From an uncultured Paracoccus sp. (GTDB lineage Bacteria > Pseudomonadota > Alphaproteobacteria > Rhodobacterales > Rhodobacteraceae), in the NCBI GenBank assembly GCA_937859005.1, contig CALLYR010000283.1:1-16969 (forward strand): 16,969 nt of DNA. Direction: 5' to 3'. Shown here piece after piece: positions 7,512 through 15,087 of the stretch. Position 1 is the stretch's first letter. Each line of letters begins with the position of its first letter. The position numbers were made by a program, and so were the translations under genes. Under the pieces are notes generated by a model that did not search any database, had not been told where the DNA came from, and was given only the letters and a program-made list of their open reading frames with translations.

Positions 7512-8251
7512 AGGATGCCGCGGACACCGGCGCGTTCGAGGCGCGCCTGCGCCGGATCGGGGCGGAGCGTTACCACGACAGGCACCCGTTCCATATCCTG
7601 CTGCATTCGGGCGGCTGCACGCTGGACCAGGTGCGGGCCTGGGTCATCAACCGCTATTATTACCAGTCGCGCATTCCCATGAAGGACGCGGCCTTCATGA
7701 GCCGGGTGGACGACCCTGCCCTGCGCCGCGCCTGGCGCTCGCGCATCGAGGATCACGACGGCACCGAAGGCCAGCCCGGCGGCATCTGGCGCTGGCTGCG
7801 GCTGGCCGAGGGGGTGGGGCTGGACCCCGATTACGTCGCCTCGACCCGCGGCGTGCTGCCCGCGACGCGGTTCGCGGTGGATGCCTATGTGCGTTATGTG
7901 CGCGAACAGCCGCTGCTGGCGGCGGTGGCGTCCTCGCTGACGGAACTGTTCGCGCCCGCAATCCACGAACAGCGCATCGCGGGCTTGCTCAAGCACTACG
8001 ATTTCGCCAATCCGCAGACGATCAGCTATTTCCGGCACCGCCTGACCGAGGCGCCGAAGGACGTGGCCTTCGGGCTGGCCTGGGTGCTGGACCATGCGGT
8101 GACGCCGGAACAGCAGGACATGGCCGCCGCCGCCCTGACCTTCAAGACGGATGTGCTGTGGACGCAACTGGATGCGCTGCACGCGGCCTATGTCACGCCG
8201 GGACTGATCCCGCCGGGCGGCTGGCGCCCCGGCGAGGGGCTGCCGTCGTGA
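7508..8251 (+). CDS. pqqC: Pyrroloquinoline-quinone synthase PqqC
   Basis: A 247-residue cofactorless oxidase that performs the last step of PQQ synthesis, ring closure and oxidation of AHQQ with molecular oxygen. Family sequence is visible throughout. The early part reads RYHDRHPFH, then AWVINRYYYQSRIPMKDAA at about 44-62. It is followed by the RIEDHDG segment (about 79-85), LTELFAPAIHEQRI and YFRHRLTEAPKDV. The length matches the family, about 235-255. The ATG overlaps the pqqB stop by 4 nt, and its own stop overlaps the GTG of pqqD by 4 nt, so translation is coupled. Confidence 0.96.
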   Translation: MKDAADTGAFEARLRRIGAERYHDRHPFHILLHSGGCTLDQVRAWVINRYYYQSRIPMKDAAFMSRVDDPALRRAWRSRIEDHDGTEGQPGGIWRWLRLAEGVGLDPDYVASTRGVLPATRFAVDAYVRYVREQPLLAAVASSLTELFAPAIHEQRIAGLLKHYDFANPQTISYFRHRLTEAPKDVAFGLAWVLDHAVTPEQQDMAAAALTFKTDVLWTQLDALHAAYVTPGLIPPGGWRPGEGLPS

Positions 8252-8520
8252 CGCGCACCGACCGCCCCCGCCTGCCGCGCGGCGTGCGGCTGCACCACGA
8301 CCGGGTGCGCGGGGTGCCGGTGCTGCTGGGACCGGAAACCGTGCTGATGCTGGAAGGTCCGGGAGAGGCCATCCTGGCCGAGGTGGACGGAAGCCGCGAC
8401 ATCGCCGCGATCTCGGCTGTGCTGGCGGAACGCTATGCCGCGCCCACCGAGATGATCGAGGCCGACGTGCTGGAGTTCCTCAATGACATGGCCGCGCGCC
8501 GGCTGGTGGAGGCGACATGA
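8248..8520 (+). CDS. pqqD: PqqA-binding chaperone PqqD
   Basis: A 90-residue protein that binds the PqqA peptide and presents it to the radical-SAM enzyme PqqE; PqqD-like domains play this part in many peptide-modifying pathways. Typical features are LPRGVRLHHDRVRGVPVLLG in the N-terminal sheet, then VLMLEGPGEAIL, the DGSRDIAAIS turn and a C-terminal helix with DVLEFLNDM. The start is the GTG at 8248-8250 that overlaps the pqqC stop (GTGA). The frame is open far upstream inside pqqC, but that part is only an off-frame reading. The stop overlaps the pqqE start (ATGA). Confidence 0.95.
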   Translation: MTRTDRPRLPRGVRLHHDRVRGVPVLLGPETVLMLEGPGEAILAEVDGSRDIAAISAVLAERYAAPTEMIEADVLEFLNDMAARRLVEAT

Positions 8521-9650
8521 CCGTGGTGCATCCCGCGCCCACGCCCTTGCAGCCGGTCGGGCGCCGGCCCGATCCGCCGCTGGCGATGCTGGCGGAACTG
8601 ACGCACCGCTGCCCGCTGTCCTGTCCCTATTGCTCGAACCCGCTGGAACTGACCGCGCGGGGGCGGGAACTGACGACCGACCAATGGGCCGGGGTCTTCC
8701 GGCAGGCTGCCGACCTGGGCGTCTTGCAACTGCACATCTCGGGCGGAGAGCCTGCGTCCCGGCCCGATCTGGTGCAGATCGTCGCGGCGGCGCGCGAGGC
8801 AGGGTTGTATACCAATCTCATCACCTCGGGCATCGGGCTGACCGGGCGGCGACTGGACGAGCTGGTCGCGGCGGGGTTGGACCATGTGCAGCTTTCCGTT
8901 CAGGGGGTGAACGCGGGGATCGCGGACCGCATCGGCGGCTATCGCGGCGGCTTCGACCGCAAGATGCTGGTCGCGGCGGAAATCGCGCGGGTCGGATTTC
9001 CGCTGACGATCAACGCGGTGATGCACCGCCACAACCTTGCCGACCTGCCCCAGACCATCGCGCTGGCGCACCGGCTCGGCGCGCGCCGGATCGAGATCGC
9101 CTGCGTCCAGTTCCAGGGCTGGGCCTTGCGCAACCGCGCCGCCCTGCAGCCCTCGCGCGAACAGGTGGACCGCGCCAAGCAGCAGGTCATCGAGGCGCGC
9201 AGCCTGTATGCGGACCGGCTGGCCATCGACTTCGTGCCGCCGGATTACTTCGCCGATTTCCCCAAGGCCTGCATGAATGGCTGGGGCTCGACCGGGCTGA
9301 ACGTCGCGCCGGATGGCAAGGTGCTGCCCTGCCACGCGGCGGAAACGATTCCGGGCCTTGTCTTCCAGAACGTCGCGACGACGCCGCTGGCCCAGATCTG
9401 GAACCACGGCCCCGCCTTCCAGTCTTATCGCGGCACCGGCTGGCTGCCCGAGCCGTGCCAGGGCTGCGAGCGGAGGGAGATCGATTTCGGCGGCTGCCGC
9501 TGTCAGGCGATGGCGCTGGCGGGGGATGCGGCGGCAACCGATCCGGTCTGCCGCAGATCCCCGTTCCGTGCCCGTCTGGACGCGATCCTTGCCGAGGAAG
9601 CCGCAGCGCCCGCCCCCGATTTCGTGTTCCGCGCGGCGCCGCGGGGCTGA
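8517..9650 (+). CDS. pqqE: PqqA peptide cyclase, radical SAM/SPASM enzyme PqqE
   Basis: A 377-residue iron-sulfur enzyme that forms the carbon-carbon bond between Glu and Tyr of PqqA. The radical-SAM cluster motif Cys32-x3-Cys36-x2-Cys39 is seen in RCPLSCPYCSNP, and the SAM-binding GGEP is at 76-79. The C-terminal SPASM domain supplies cysteines at 252, 272, 314, 317, 327, 329 and 345, enough for the two auxiliary clusters known in PqqE. Length and order match the family. It is the last gene of the operon and overlaps pqqD by 4 nt. No pqqF-type protease gene follows, so PqqA is probably trimmed by a protease coded elsewhere. Confidence 0.97.
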   Translation: MTVVHPAPTPLQPVGRRPDPPLAMLAELTHRCPLSCPYCSNPLELTARGRELTTDQWAGVFRQAADLGVLQLHISGGEPASRPDLVQIVAAAREAGLYTNLITSGIGLTGRRLDELVAAGLDHVQLSVQGVNAGIADRIGGYRGGFDRKMLVAAEIARVGFPLTINAVMHRHNLADLPQTIALAHRLGARRIEIACVQFQGWALRNRAALQPSREQVDRAKQQVIEARSLYADRLAIDFVPPDYFADFPKACMNGWGSTGLNVAPDGKVLPCHAAETIPGLVFQNVATTPLAQIWNHGPAFQSYRGTGWLPEPCQGCERREIDFGGCRCQAMALAGDAAATDPVCRRSPFRARLDAILAEEAAAPAPDFVFRAAPRG

Positions 9651-9726
9651 TCCCGGCGCGAAAAGGCGTGGAACGGCGGCACGCCCCTGACAGCGTGGTT
9701 GCCGCGGCCACGTCCGGGCGCAGGAA

Positions 9727-9746
9727 GGCGGGGGCGAATGCCCGCC
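9727..9746 (+). terminator. Possible terminator hairpin after the pqq operon
   Basis: GGCGGG at 9727-9732 pairs with CCCGCC at 9741-9746 across an 8-base loop, about 77 nt after pqqE. No run of U follows (CCTCTCC), so this is at best a weak or Rho-assisted stop signal. Confidence 0.3.
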
Positions 9747-9820
9747 CCTCTCCAGCCCCGGCACCAAAGGGTCACCTTGGCAGCATCCCCGCCTCATGGA
9801 CCACAGGCGGCGCGAAACGG

Positions 9821-9872
9821 CTCATGATTCCGGGGATGCTTTGCCTGCCGGGCGCACAGCGCGTATCATGAG
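9821..9872. repeat. Spaced inverted repeat CTCATGAT...ATCATGAG
   Basis: CTCATGAT at 9821-9828 is matched by its exact reverse complement ATCATGAG at 9865-9872, centres 44 bp apart (about four helical turns). Each half itself contains the palindrome TCATGA. The pair lies 28-79 bp before the start of the secreted VaFE-like protein, so it could be a two-site operator or the stem of a leader RNA. Function not shown. Confidence 0.45.
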
Positions 9873-9899
9873 GACATCCTGAACGTTCGAGGTGACACG

Positions 9900-10832
9900 A
9901 TGAACGTCCGATCAGCCCGCCGCACGCCCGCATTCCCCACGGTTGCCGCAGTGATCTGCACGATGGCCTGTCTGGCTGCGGCCCCCCCTGCCCTTGCCCA
10001 AGGGGAAACCGGCCAGGTCACGCTGTCGGGTGTCGCCATCGACACCGCCGACGACAACCGCTTCTTCACCCGCATCGGGGGCAGCGTCCGCGATGACGTG
10101 ACCTATGACGGGCTGGTGCCCGGCCAGACCTATACCCTTGCCGCGCAGCTTCACAACATGACCACCGGCGCGCCGGAAGGCGATGTCGTGGTCCTGCCGT
10201 TCACGCCCGACGCGCCCGCAGGCACGGTCAGCATCGAACTGCCGGTCCCGCAGAACCGCACGCCCTTCAACATCGACCATGTGGTGACGCTGAAGCTCTA
10301 TGAGGGCAAGCTGGACGCTCCCGGCGATGCCGTCCCGCTGGCGGAGCTGGCCGATCTTTCCAATGCCGGACAGACGATCCAGGTTCATGCGATCCAGAGC
10401 ATCAGCGTCACCGCCACTGATGCGGCGGACGGCGACCGCGCGCTTCCACCCGAAGGGGGAACGATCGCGGCCACGGTCGAGCATGTCAACCTTGTCCCCG
10501 GCTATCACTATACGCTGTGGGGCCAGTTGCTGACGCCCAGCGGGCAATCGACCGGCATCTACGCCAGCATTCCCGACTATGTGCCCGGCCAGATGAACGG
10601 CAGCGTCAGGATGGAATTCGCGGTCCCGCCCGGCCGTGACGGAATCCGGCTGATCCCCGCGATCGGCCTTTATCACAAGAACCGGGTCAGCATCGACGAC
10701 AAGGGCGCGCTGACCTGGCTGCCCGATGCGCCCAATCCGGTGATGATCGCATCCGATCCCGGCCTGGACGATCCCGGACAGACGGTCGACATCGGCATTC
10801 CGTTCGAGGAGCAGCCCGCCGGCGGGCAGTGA
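9900..10832 (+). CDS. Secreted protein with two VaFE/T-Q ester-domain-like repeats
   Basis: A 310-residue protein with a clear signal peptide (basic start, hydrophobic core at about 13-30, cleavage likely after ALA at 31-33). It has two related beta-sandwich-like units at about 39-163 and 168-298. Both hold a GLVPGQTYTLAAQL / NLVPGYHYTLWGQL strand pair, and both end in a Gln-Thr element: LSNAGQTIQV (Gln158) and LDDPGQTVDI (Gln294). The second begins VTATDAADGD. This pattern resembles VaFE repeats, whose Thr and Gln can form an internal ester bond. In repeat 2 Thr171 fits the Thr position. In repeat 1 the equivalent residue is Val46, and the usual helper His/Glu residues are not obvious. No sortase motif or membrane anchor is present. 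The ribosome site is CGAGGTG, 5-6 nt before the ATG. Its function is unknown. VaFE assignment is by eye and tentative; that it is a secreted repeat protein is firm. Confidence 0.75.
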   Translation: MNVRSARRTPAFPTVAAVICTMACLAAAPPALAQGETGQVTLSGVAIDTADDNRFFTRIGGSVRDDVTYDGLVPGQTYTLAAQLHNMTTGAPEGDVVVLPFTPDAPAGTVSIELPVPQNRTPFNIDHVVTLKLYEGKLDAPGDAVPLAELADLSNAGQTIQVHAIQSISVTATDAADGDRALPPEGGTIAATVEHVNLVPGYHYTLWGQLLTPSGQSTGIYASIPDYVPGQMNGSVRMEFAVPPGRDGIRLIPAIGLYHKNRVSIDDKGALTWLPDAPNPVMIASDPGLDDPGQTVDIGIPFEEQPAGGQ

Positions 10833-10839
10833 TGCCGCC

Positions 10840-10860
10840 GGCCCGGTCCGGGACCCGGCC
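10840..10860. terminator. Possible two-way terminator hairpin between converging genes
   Basis: GGCC-C-GGTC, loop CGG, GACC-C-GGCC: a near-symmetric hairpin 8 nt after the VaFE-like gene stop, where it meets the minus-strand FAD oxidase gene. It has no U-tract on either side, so it is only a candidate. Confidence 0.35.
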
Positions 10861-10904
10861 TCAGGGCGGGCCAGAGGCCGGGATGTCACCGGCACCCCTG
10901 CCGA

Positions 10905-12290
10905 TCAAAGGTCGAAGATCTTGCCGGGGTTCATGATGCCGCTTGGGTCCACGGCGCGCTTCAGCCGCCGCATCAGGTCCAGCGCCGGGCCGTGTTCGGC
11001 CTGCATATAGGCCTTTTTCCCCAAGCCCACTCCGTGTTCACCGGTCGAGGTGCCGCCCATTGACAGCGCCAGTTCGACCAGCCGCCCGTTGATGTCGCGG
11101 GCGGCCGCGGTTTCCTGCGGGTCGGCGGGGTCGAACAGCAGGACCAGATGGAAATTGCCGTCGCCCGCATGACCCATCAGCGGCGCGATCAGGCCCGTGG
11201 GCGCGATCTCGGCCTTGATGGCGGCGATGCAGTCGGGCAGGCGCGACAGCGGCACGCAGACATCGGTGGAAATCCCCTTGATGCCCGGCCGCAGCGCACG
11301 GGTGGCGTAAAGCGCCTCGTGCCGGATGCGCCACAGCCGCGCGGCCTCGTCCGCTGTGGCGGCCAGTTCCACGCGGACAGCGCCCGCATCGCGCGCGAGA
11401 TCCTGAAACAGCGCCATGTCATGGGCGACGGCGAGTCCCGATCCGGTGATCTCGACCCACAGCGCGGGCGATTCAGGCAGGCCGGCGCCGCACCATGCGT
11501 TGATGGCGGCCATCTGCAGATCGTCCGCCAGTTCGATCCGGCTCAAACCCAGCCCGCAGTGCTGGGCGGCGACGACACAGGCGGTGGCGGCGCCCAGGTC
11601 CGGAAAGCTGCACAGCAGCGACTGCGATGCCTCGGGCACCCCGAACAGCCGCAGCGTCAGTTCGGTGATGACGCCCAGCGTCCCTTCGGCGCCCACGAAC
11701 AGATGGGTCAGGTCGTAACCCGCCGCCGACTTGCGCACCCGCCCGCCGGTGCGGATCACCTGTCCGTCCGGCAGCACCACCGTCAGCCCCAGCACCAGTT
11801 CCCGCATCGAGCCATAGCGCACCGTGGTCGTGCCCGATGCGCGGGTCGAGGCCATGCCGCCCAGCGTGGCAGGGGCGCCCGGATCGACCGGGAAGAACAG
11901 CCCCGTGGCGCGCAACTCCTCGTTCAGGCGCTGGCGGGTCACGCCGCACTGGACCACGCAGTCCATGTCCTCGGCGTTGATCGCAAGGATGCGGTCCATG
12001 CCGGACACATCCAGGCTGATGCCGCCCTGCGGGGCCAGCACCTGCCCCTCGATCGACGAGCCTGCGCCGAAGGGGATGACCGGGACGCCATGTTCGTTGC
12101 ACGTTGCAAGGACGCGCGACACTTCATCGGCGGACCGGGCCATCACCACGGCATCGGGCGGGGCTGCGGGCAGCCAGCTTTCCGCGGCGCCATGCTGGTC
12201 GCGGACGGCGGCCGCGGTCAGCAGCCGGTCGCCGAAATGCGGCGCAAGCGCCGCCAGTGCGGCAGCCACCGCAGGAGAAGTCGGGGTCAT
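10905..12290 (-). CDS. FAD-linked oxidase, D-lactate dehydrogenase (cytochrome)/GlcD family
   Basis: A 461-residue flavoprotein of the vanillyl-alcohol oxidase fold. FAD-binding elements are VIPFGAGSSIEG (about 71-82), FPVDPGAPATLGGMASTRASG (about 133-153) and KSAAGYDLTHLFVGAEGTLGV (187-207). The C-terminal half carries GHAGDGNFHLVLLFDP and TGEHGVGLGKKAYM, the metal/substrate part typical of D-2-hydroxyacid dehydrogenases such as Dld and GlcD. It should oxidise a 2-hydroxyacid and pass electrons to a quinone, cytochrome c or flavoprotein acceptor. D-lactate is the default guess, not shown. The ATG at 12288-12290 is chosen. An upstream in-frame ATG at 12362 would run through the terminator and into the neighbouring gene. 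No glycolate oxidase subunits E or F are nearby. Confidence 0.88.
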   Translation of the reverse strand: MTPTSPAVAAALAALAPHFGDRLLTAAAVRDQHGAAESWLPAAPPDAVVMARSADEVSRVLATCNEHGVPVIPFGAGSSIEGQVLAPQGGISLDVSGMDRILAINAEDMDCVVQCGVTRQRLNEELRATGLFFPVDPGAPATLGGMASTRASGTTTVRYGSMRELVLGLTVVLPDGQVIRTGGRVRKSAAGYDLTHLFVGAEGTLGVITELTLRLFGVPEASQSLLCSFPDLGAATACVVAAQHCGLGLSRIELADDLQMAAINAWCGAGLPESPALWVEITGSGLAVAHDMALFQDLARDAGAVRVELAATADEAARLWRIRHEALYATRALRPGIKGISTDVCVPLSRLPDCIAAIKAEIAPTGLIAPLMGHAGDGNFHLVLLFDPADPQETAAARDINGRLVELALSMGGTSTGEHGVGLGKKAYMQAEHGPALDLMRRLKRAVDPSGIMNPGKIFDL

Positions 12291-12305
12291 GGAGATCGTT
12301 CCGTG

Positions 12306-12339
12306 AAAAAGGGGCGCGGCGGACCCTGCCGCCGCGCCC
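12306..12339 (-). terminator. Strong intrinsic terminator after the ABC binding-protein gene
   Basis: Read on the minus strand, GGGCGCGGCGG, loop CAGGGT, CCGCCGCGCCC form a perfect 11-bp stem (12339-12329 with 12322-12312), followed by C and five T (12310-12306). It begins 7 nt after the binding-protein stop and ends only 15 nt before the FAD oxidase start. It should stop or sharply reduce transcription from the binding protein into the oxidase gene. Confidence 0.88.
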
Positions 12340-12346
12340 GGAGGGG

Positions 12347-13906
12347 TCATTCCTTGAACCACCAGCGTTCGGACGCGCGGGCGCCGTCCAGTTCCCAGTC
12401 GTTGGCCAGTTCCCCATGCGCGACCTTGTCCGAGGTCGCGTCCAGGAAATCAGCCCAGACCGGGGCGACCATGCCGCCGTCCTGCGCGATCAGCGTCTGG
12501 CATTCCCAGTAAAGCTGCTTGCGCTTTTCGTCGTCCTTTTCGCCGCGGGCGGCGACCAGGGCCTTGTTGAAGGCCTCGTTGTCCCAGCTGGTTTCGTTCC
12601 AGCTGCCGATGCCTTCGCGCGAATAGGCGAGCGACAGCATCACGTCCTCGTTCGGGCGGCCCGACCACTTGGTCGCGAACATCGGCTTCTTGCCCCAGAT
12701 GCTGGACCAGTATCCGTCGTCCGGCTCGCGCCTGACGTCGATGGTGATGCCGGCCGCCGCCGCCTGCTCGGCGTAAAGCTGGGCCATGTTGGTCGCACCC
12801 GAGAACGGCGCCTCGGACACGTGCAGCGGCACGGTCAGCCCCTCGGCCCCGGCCTTCTGCAGCAGGGCGCGGGCCTTTTCCGGGTCATGGACATGCTGTT
12901 CCAGATCCGGGTTGTGATACGGATAGGCCGCCGAGATCGGCTGGTCGTTCGCGATCGAGCCATAGCCCGACAGGATCTTGTCCAGCATCTCCTGCCGGTC
13001 GATGGCCAGCTTCATCGCCATGCGGACATCGGGGTTCGTGAACAGAGGGTCCGTGCAGTTCATGCTGAAGGCGTAATGCTGCTTGCCCTTGGTCTGGATC
13101 AGGTTGATGCCCGGCATCGATTTCAGCAGGTCCGCGGTCGTGGTGTCCACGAAGGCCATCGCGTCGATCTGGCCGGTCTGCAGCGCGGTGGTGCGGGCGT
13201 TCACATCCGCGATGCACTTGACCTCGACCGCGTCGAAATGCGCCCGGCCCTCCTTCCAGTAGTTCGGGAAGCGCGTCACGCGGCTGCCGACGCCCGGCTC
13301 ATAGCTTTCCAGCACATAGCCGCCGGTGCCAATGCCCTTGTCGAAATCGCGGTCGTCGGCGGGCACGACCAGCATGGTCACCATGCTCAGCAGCGACGGA
13401 AAGCCCGAATTGGGCGCGGCCAGCGTCACGCGCACCTCGTCCGGGGCGGTGGCCCGGATGTCGGTGACGGGTTCGAACAGGGCCTTGGTTTCCGACACGG
13501 TATCGGGGCCGCGATGCAGGTTCAGCGACCAGACCACGTCGTCGGCGGACATGGTCTTGCCGTTGTGGAACTCGACCCCCGGACGCAGCTTGAAGGTCCA
13601 TTCGGTCAGGTCGTCGTTGCTGCCCCATTCGGTCGCAAGCTCGGGGACCAGCTTGCCACCCGGCCCGACCTCGATCAGGCAGTTGCGCAGCTGATACTGC
13701 AACTGCATCATGAAGCGGCTTTCATTGAGTTGGGGGTCCAGCGTCTCGGCGGTGTCGAAATCGGCGACCGCCAGGCGGAAGATGCCGCCCTTGCGGGGGG
13801 TTGCGTCCTGGGCCAGGGCGCGGCCGGGCCGCAGGCCCAGCGCGGCGGCGGCGGACATGGCCCCCGCCCCAAGAAGAAGCGAGCGTCGGGTGGTCAGCAA
13901 GGCCAT
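12347..13906 (-). CDS. ABC transporter substrate-binding protein, family 5 (DppA/OppA type)
   Basis: A 519-residue periplasmic receptor for peptides, opines, nickel complexes or similar solutes. The N-terminus has a twin-arginine-type signal (TTRRSLLLGAG at 5-15, cleavage near ALA-Q at 30-33). Family marks are LDPQLNESR near the start of the mature part, the WTFKLRPGVEFHNGK segment with SADDVVWSLN, GTGGYVLESYEPG, and the late VRMAMKLAIDRQEML block. Length is normal. A ribosome site, AGGGAG, lies about 11 nt before the ATG. Permease and ATPase genes that normally accompany it are not present on either side, so it is an orphan receptor here. The divergent LysR gene shares its promoter region. 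The ligand is unknown. Confidence 0.93.
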   Translation of the reverse strand: MALLTTRRSLLLGAGAMSAAAALGLRPGRALAQDATPRKGGIFRLAVADFDTAETLDPQLNESRFMMQLQYQLRNCLIEVGPGGKLVPELATEWGSNDDLTEWTFKLRPGVEFHNGKTMSADDVVWSLNLHRGPDTVSETKALFEPVTDIRATAPDEVRVTLAAPNSGFPSLLSMVTMLVVPADDRDFDKGIGTGGYVLESYEPGVGSRVTRFPNYWKEGRAHFDAVEVKCIADVNARTTALQTGQIDAMAFVDTTTADLLKSMPGINLIQTKGKQHYAFSMNCTDPLFTNPDVRMAMKLAIDRQEMLDKILSGYGSIANDQPISAAYPYHNPDLEQHVHDPEKARALLQKAGAEGLTVPLHVSEAPFSGATNMAQLYAEQAAAAGITIDVRREPDDGYWSSIWGKKPMFATKWSGRPNEDVMLSLAYSREGIGSWNETSWDNEAFNKALVAARGEKDDEKRKQLYWECQTLIAQDGGMVAPVWADFLDATSDKVAHGELANDWELDGARASERWWFKE

Positions 13907-14075
13907 CGTGTTTCGTGCTCCCTGTCGTGAAGGCGCCGGGCCGGTGAGGGCGGGTGGCGGTATTTTTATGTCTAGACTTAAGAACTAGGGCCATACGGAA
14001 AGTCCCACAAATCAGTTTGATTGGCCTATCCGTCAGATCGGCTAAACTGTGGACCGGACAAAGGGGGATGCACAG
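13907..14075. promoter_or_regulatory. Divergent promoter region between the binding protein and LysR gene
   Basis: These 169 bases are less GC-rich than their surroundings and must hold two opposed promoters. They contain the perfect inverted repeat ATCA-GTT-TGAT (14011-14021), the palindrome GTCTAGAC (about 13970-13977) followed by CTTAAG, and two similar elements GGCCATACGG and GGCCTATCCG about 30 bp apart. LysR regulators usually bind such a shared region and control both themselves and the divergent gene. The binding site itself is not proven. Confidence 0.55.
14011..14021. promoter_or_regulatory. Candidate LysR operator ATCA-N3-TGAT
   Basis: An 11-bp perfect inverted repeat ATCAGTTTGAT, 54 bp upstream of the chosen LysR start, in the shared promoter region. 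LysR proteins favour short interrupted dyads, often with a T-N11-A core, so this is the best candidate by eye. Confidence 0.4.
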
Positions 14076-15005
14076 GTGAACACGGGGCTGCCGCCCTTGC
14101 GCGCGCTTCAGGCGTTCGAGGCTTTCGGCCGGCTGGGGTCGGTCAACGGCGCCGCGCGGGCGCTGGGGGTCACGCCCGGCGCGATCAGCCAGCAACTGAA
14201 ACTGCTGGAGGAGCATGTGGGCCTGCCGCTGTTCGTCAAGGACGGGCGCCGGGCCGTGCTGACCCCGGCGGCGCGGGCCTATCACGACCTGGTCTCGCAG
14301 GGGTTCGACCGGCTGCTGCTGGCGCAGGACTATATCGTCAGCCACCGCCTGAACGACGAACTGACGATTTCGGGCCTGCCGACGCTGCTGCAGAAATGGC
14401 TCAATCCCATCGTTCCCGCCTTTCAGGCTGCGGCGGGCGAAATCCCGATCCGCATCGTGGCGACCCACCAGGAATCCGATCCACGCACGCTGGAGCAGAG
14501 CTTTCGCCTGACCTATGGCAAGGCCGCGCAGCGTTACGCCCATTCGCGCGTCCTGTTCACGGACCGCTGCTTTCCGGTCTGCTCGCCCGGCTTTCTGGAA
14601 CGCCATCCCGAGGCGCGCGACCCGGCTGTTATGGCGCGCCTGCCGCTGATCGACATCGACTGGGGGGCCGCCTATGCGTCGGTGCCGCGCTGGGGCGACT
14701 GGTTCGCCGCCGAAGGCATCGGCGCGGTCCCGGTCCGGCCCGTCGCCGTCCATTCGCTGTCCAGCCTCGCGATCGAGGCGGCGGCATCGGGACAGGGGGC
14801 TGTTCTGGCGCAGGCGTCCTTCGTCGCGTCGGATCTGCAGTCGGGGCGGCTGCTGCGGCTGTCCGACCACAGCCTGCAGATGCCTGAACCCTATCTGATC
14901 TGCTGGGGTCCGATGACGCTGGGCCGCACGCCCGCGCGCGAATTCCTGAACTGGATCATGATGGAAACCAAATCCCTGCGCGGTGCGACAGTTAAGCAGG
15001 ACTAA
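14076..15005 (+). CDS. LysR-family transcriptional regulator (GcvA type)
   Basis: A 309-residue DNA-binding regulator. The N-terminal winged helix-turn-helix reads PPLRALQAFEAFGRLGSVN, then GAARALGVTPGAISQQLKLLEE (about 24-45), as in the GcvA-like subgroup. The rest is the periplasmic-binding-protein-like effector domain, with ISGLPTLLQKWLNP at its start and RCFPVCSPGFL in the middle. I chose the GTG at 14076 because AAGGGGG lies 8 nt before it and the next residues (NTGLPPLRAL) match the family. An in-frame GTG at 14049 would add nine residues without a good ribosome site. Its position between the divergent binding protein and the downstream oxygenase suggests that it controls one or both. 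Effector unknown. Confidence 0.93.
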   Translation: MNTGLPPLRALQAFEAFGRLGSVNGAARALGVTPGAISQQLKLLEEHVGLPLFVKDGRRAVLTPAARAYHDLVSQGFDRLLLAQDYIVSHRLNDELTISGLPTLLQKWLNPIVPAFQAAAGEIPIRIVATHQESDPRTLEQSFRLTYGKAAQRYAHSRVLFTDRCFPVCSPGFLERHPEARDPAVMARLPLIDIDWGAAYASVPRWGDWFAAEGIGAVPVRPVAVHSLSSLAIEAAASGQGAVLAQASFVASDLQSGRLLRLSDHSLQMPEPYLICWGPMTLGRTPAREFLNWIMMETKSLRGATVKQD

Positions 15006-15087
15006 ACCATCAGGCGGTGCTTCTGCGCTGTTCCGGGCTGCTTTTGCCTATACATAAAAGGGAACTCAGCCACGAAAGGGTGCCGCC
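15006..15087 (+). promoter_or_regulatory. Presumed promoter of the Rieske oxygenase gene
   Basis: The 82-bp gap between the LysR and oxygenase genes holds an AT-rich patch, TATACAT at 15049-15055 running into AAAAG, that could be a -10 element. No convincing -35 element is seen, as is common for promoters that need a LysR activator. An AAAGGG ribosome site (15075-15080) precedes the GTG start. Confidence 0.4.

Noticed and set aside
6524..10832. Idea that the pqq cluster includes its own protease (pqqF) or a PQQ-dependent dehydrogenase
   Set aside because: No such gene is present; the gene after pqqE is the secreted repeat protein and the next is a FAD enzyme.
9912..10895. A 327-codon open frame on the minus strand opposite the VaFE-like gene
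   Set aside because: The plus strand has a signal peptide, a ribosome site and internal repeats; the minus-strand product has none of these.
12104..13930. A 608-codon open frame on the plus strand opposite the ABC binding protein
   Set aside because: It is the antisense of two well-supported minus-strand genes and crosses the terminator; its product has no recognisable domain.
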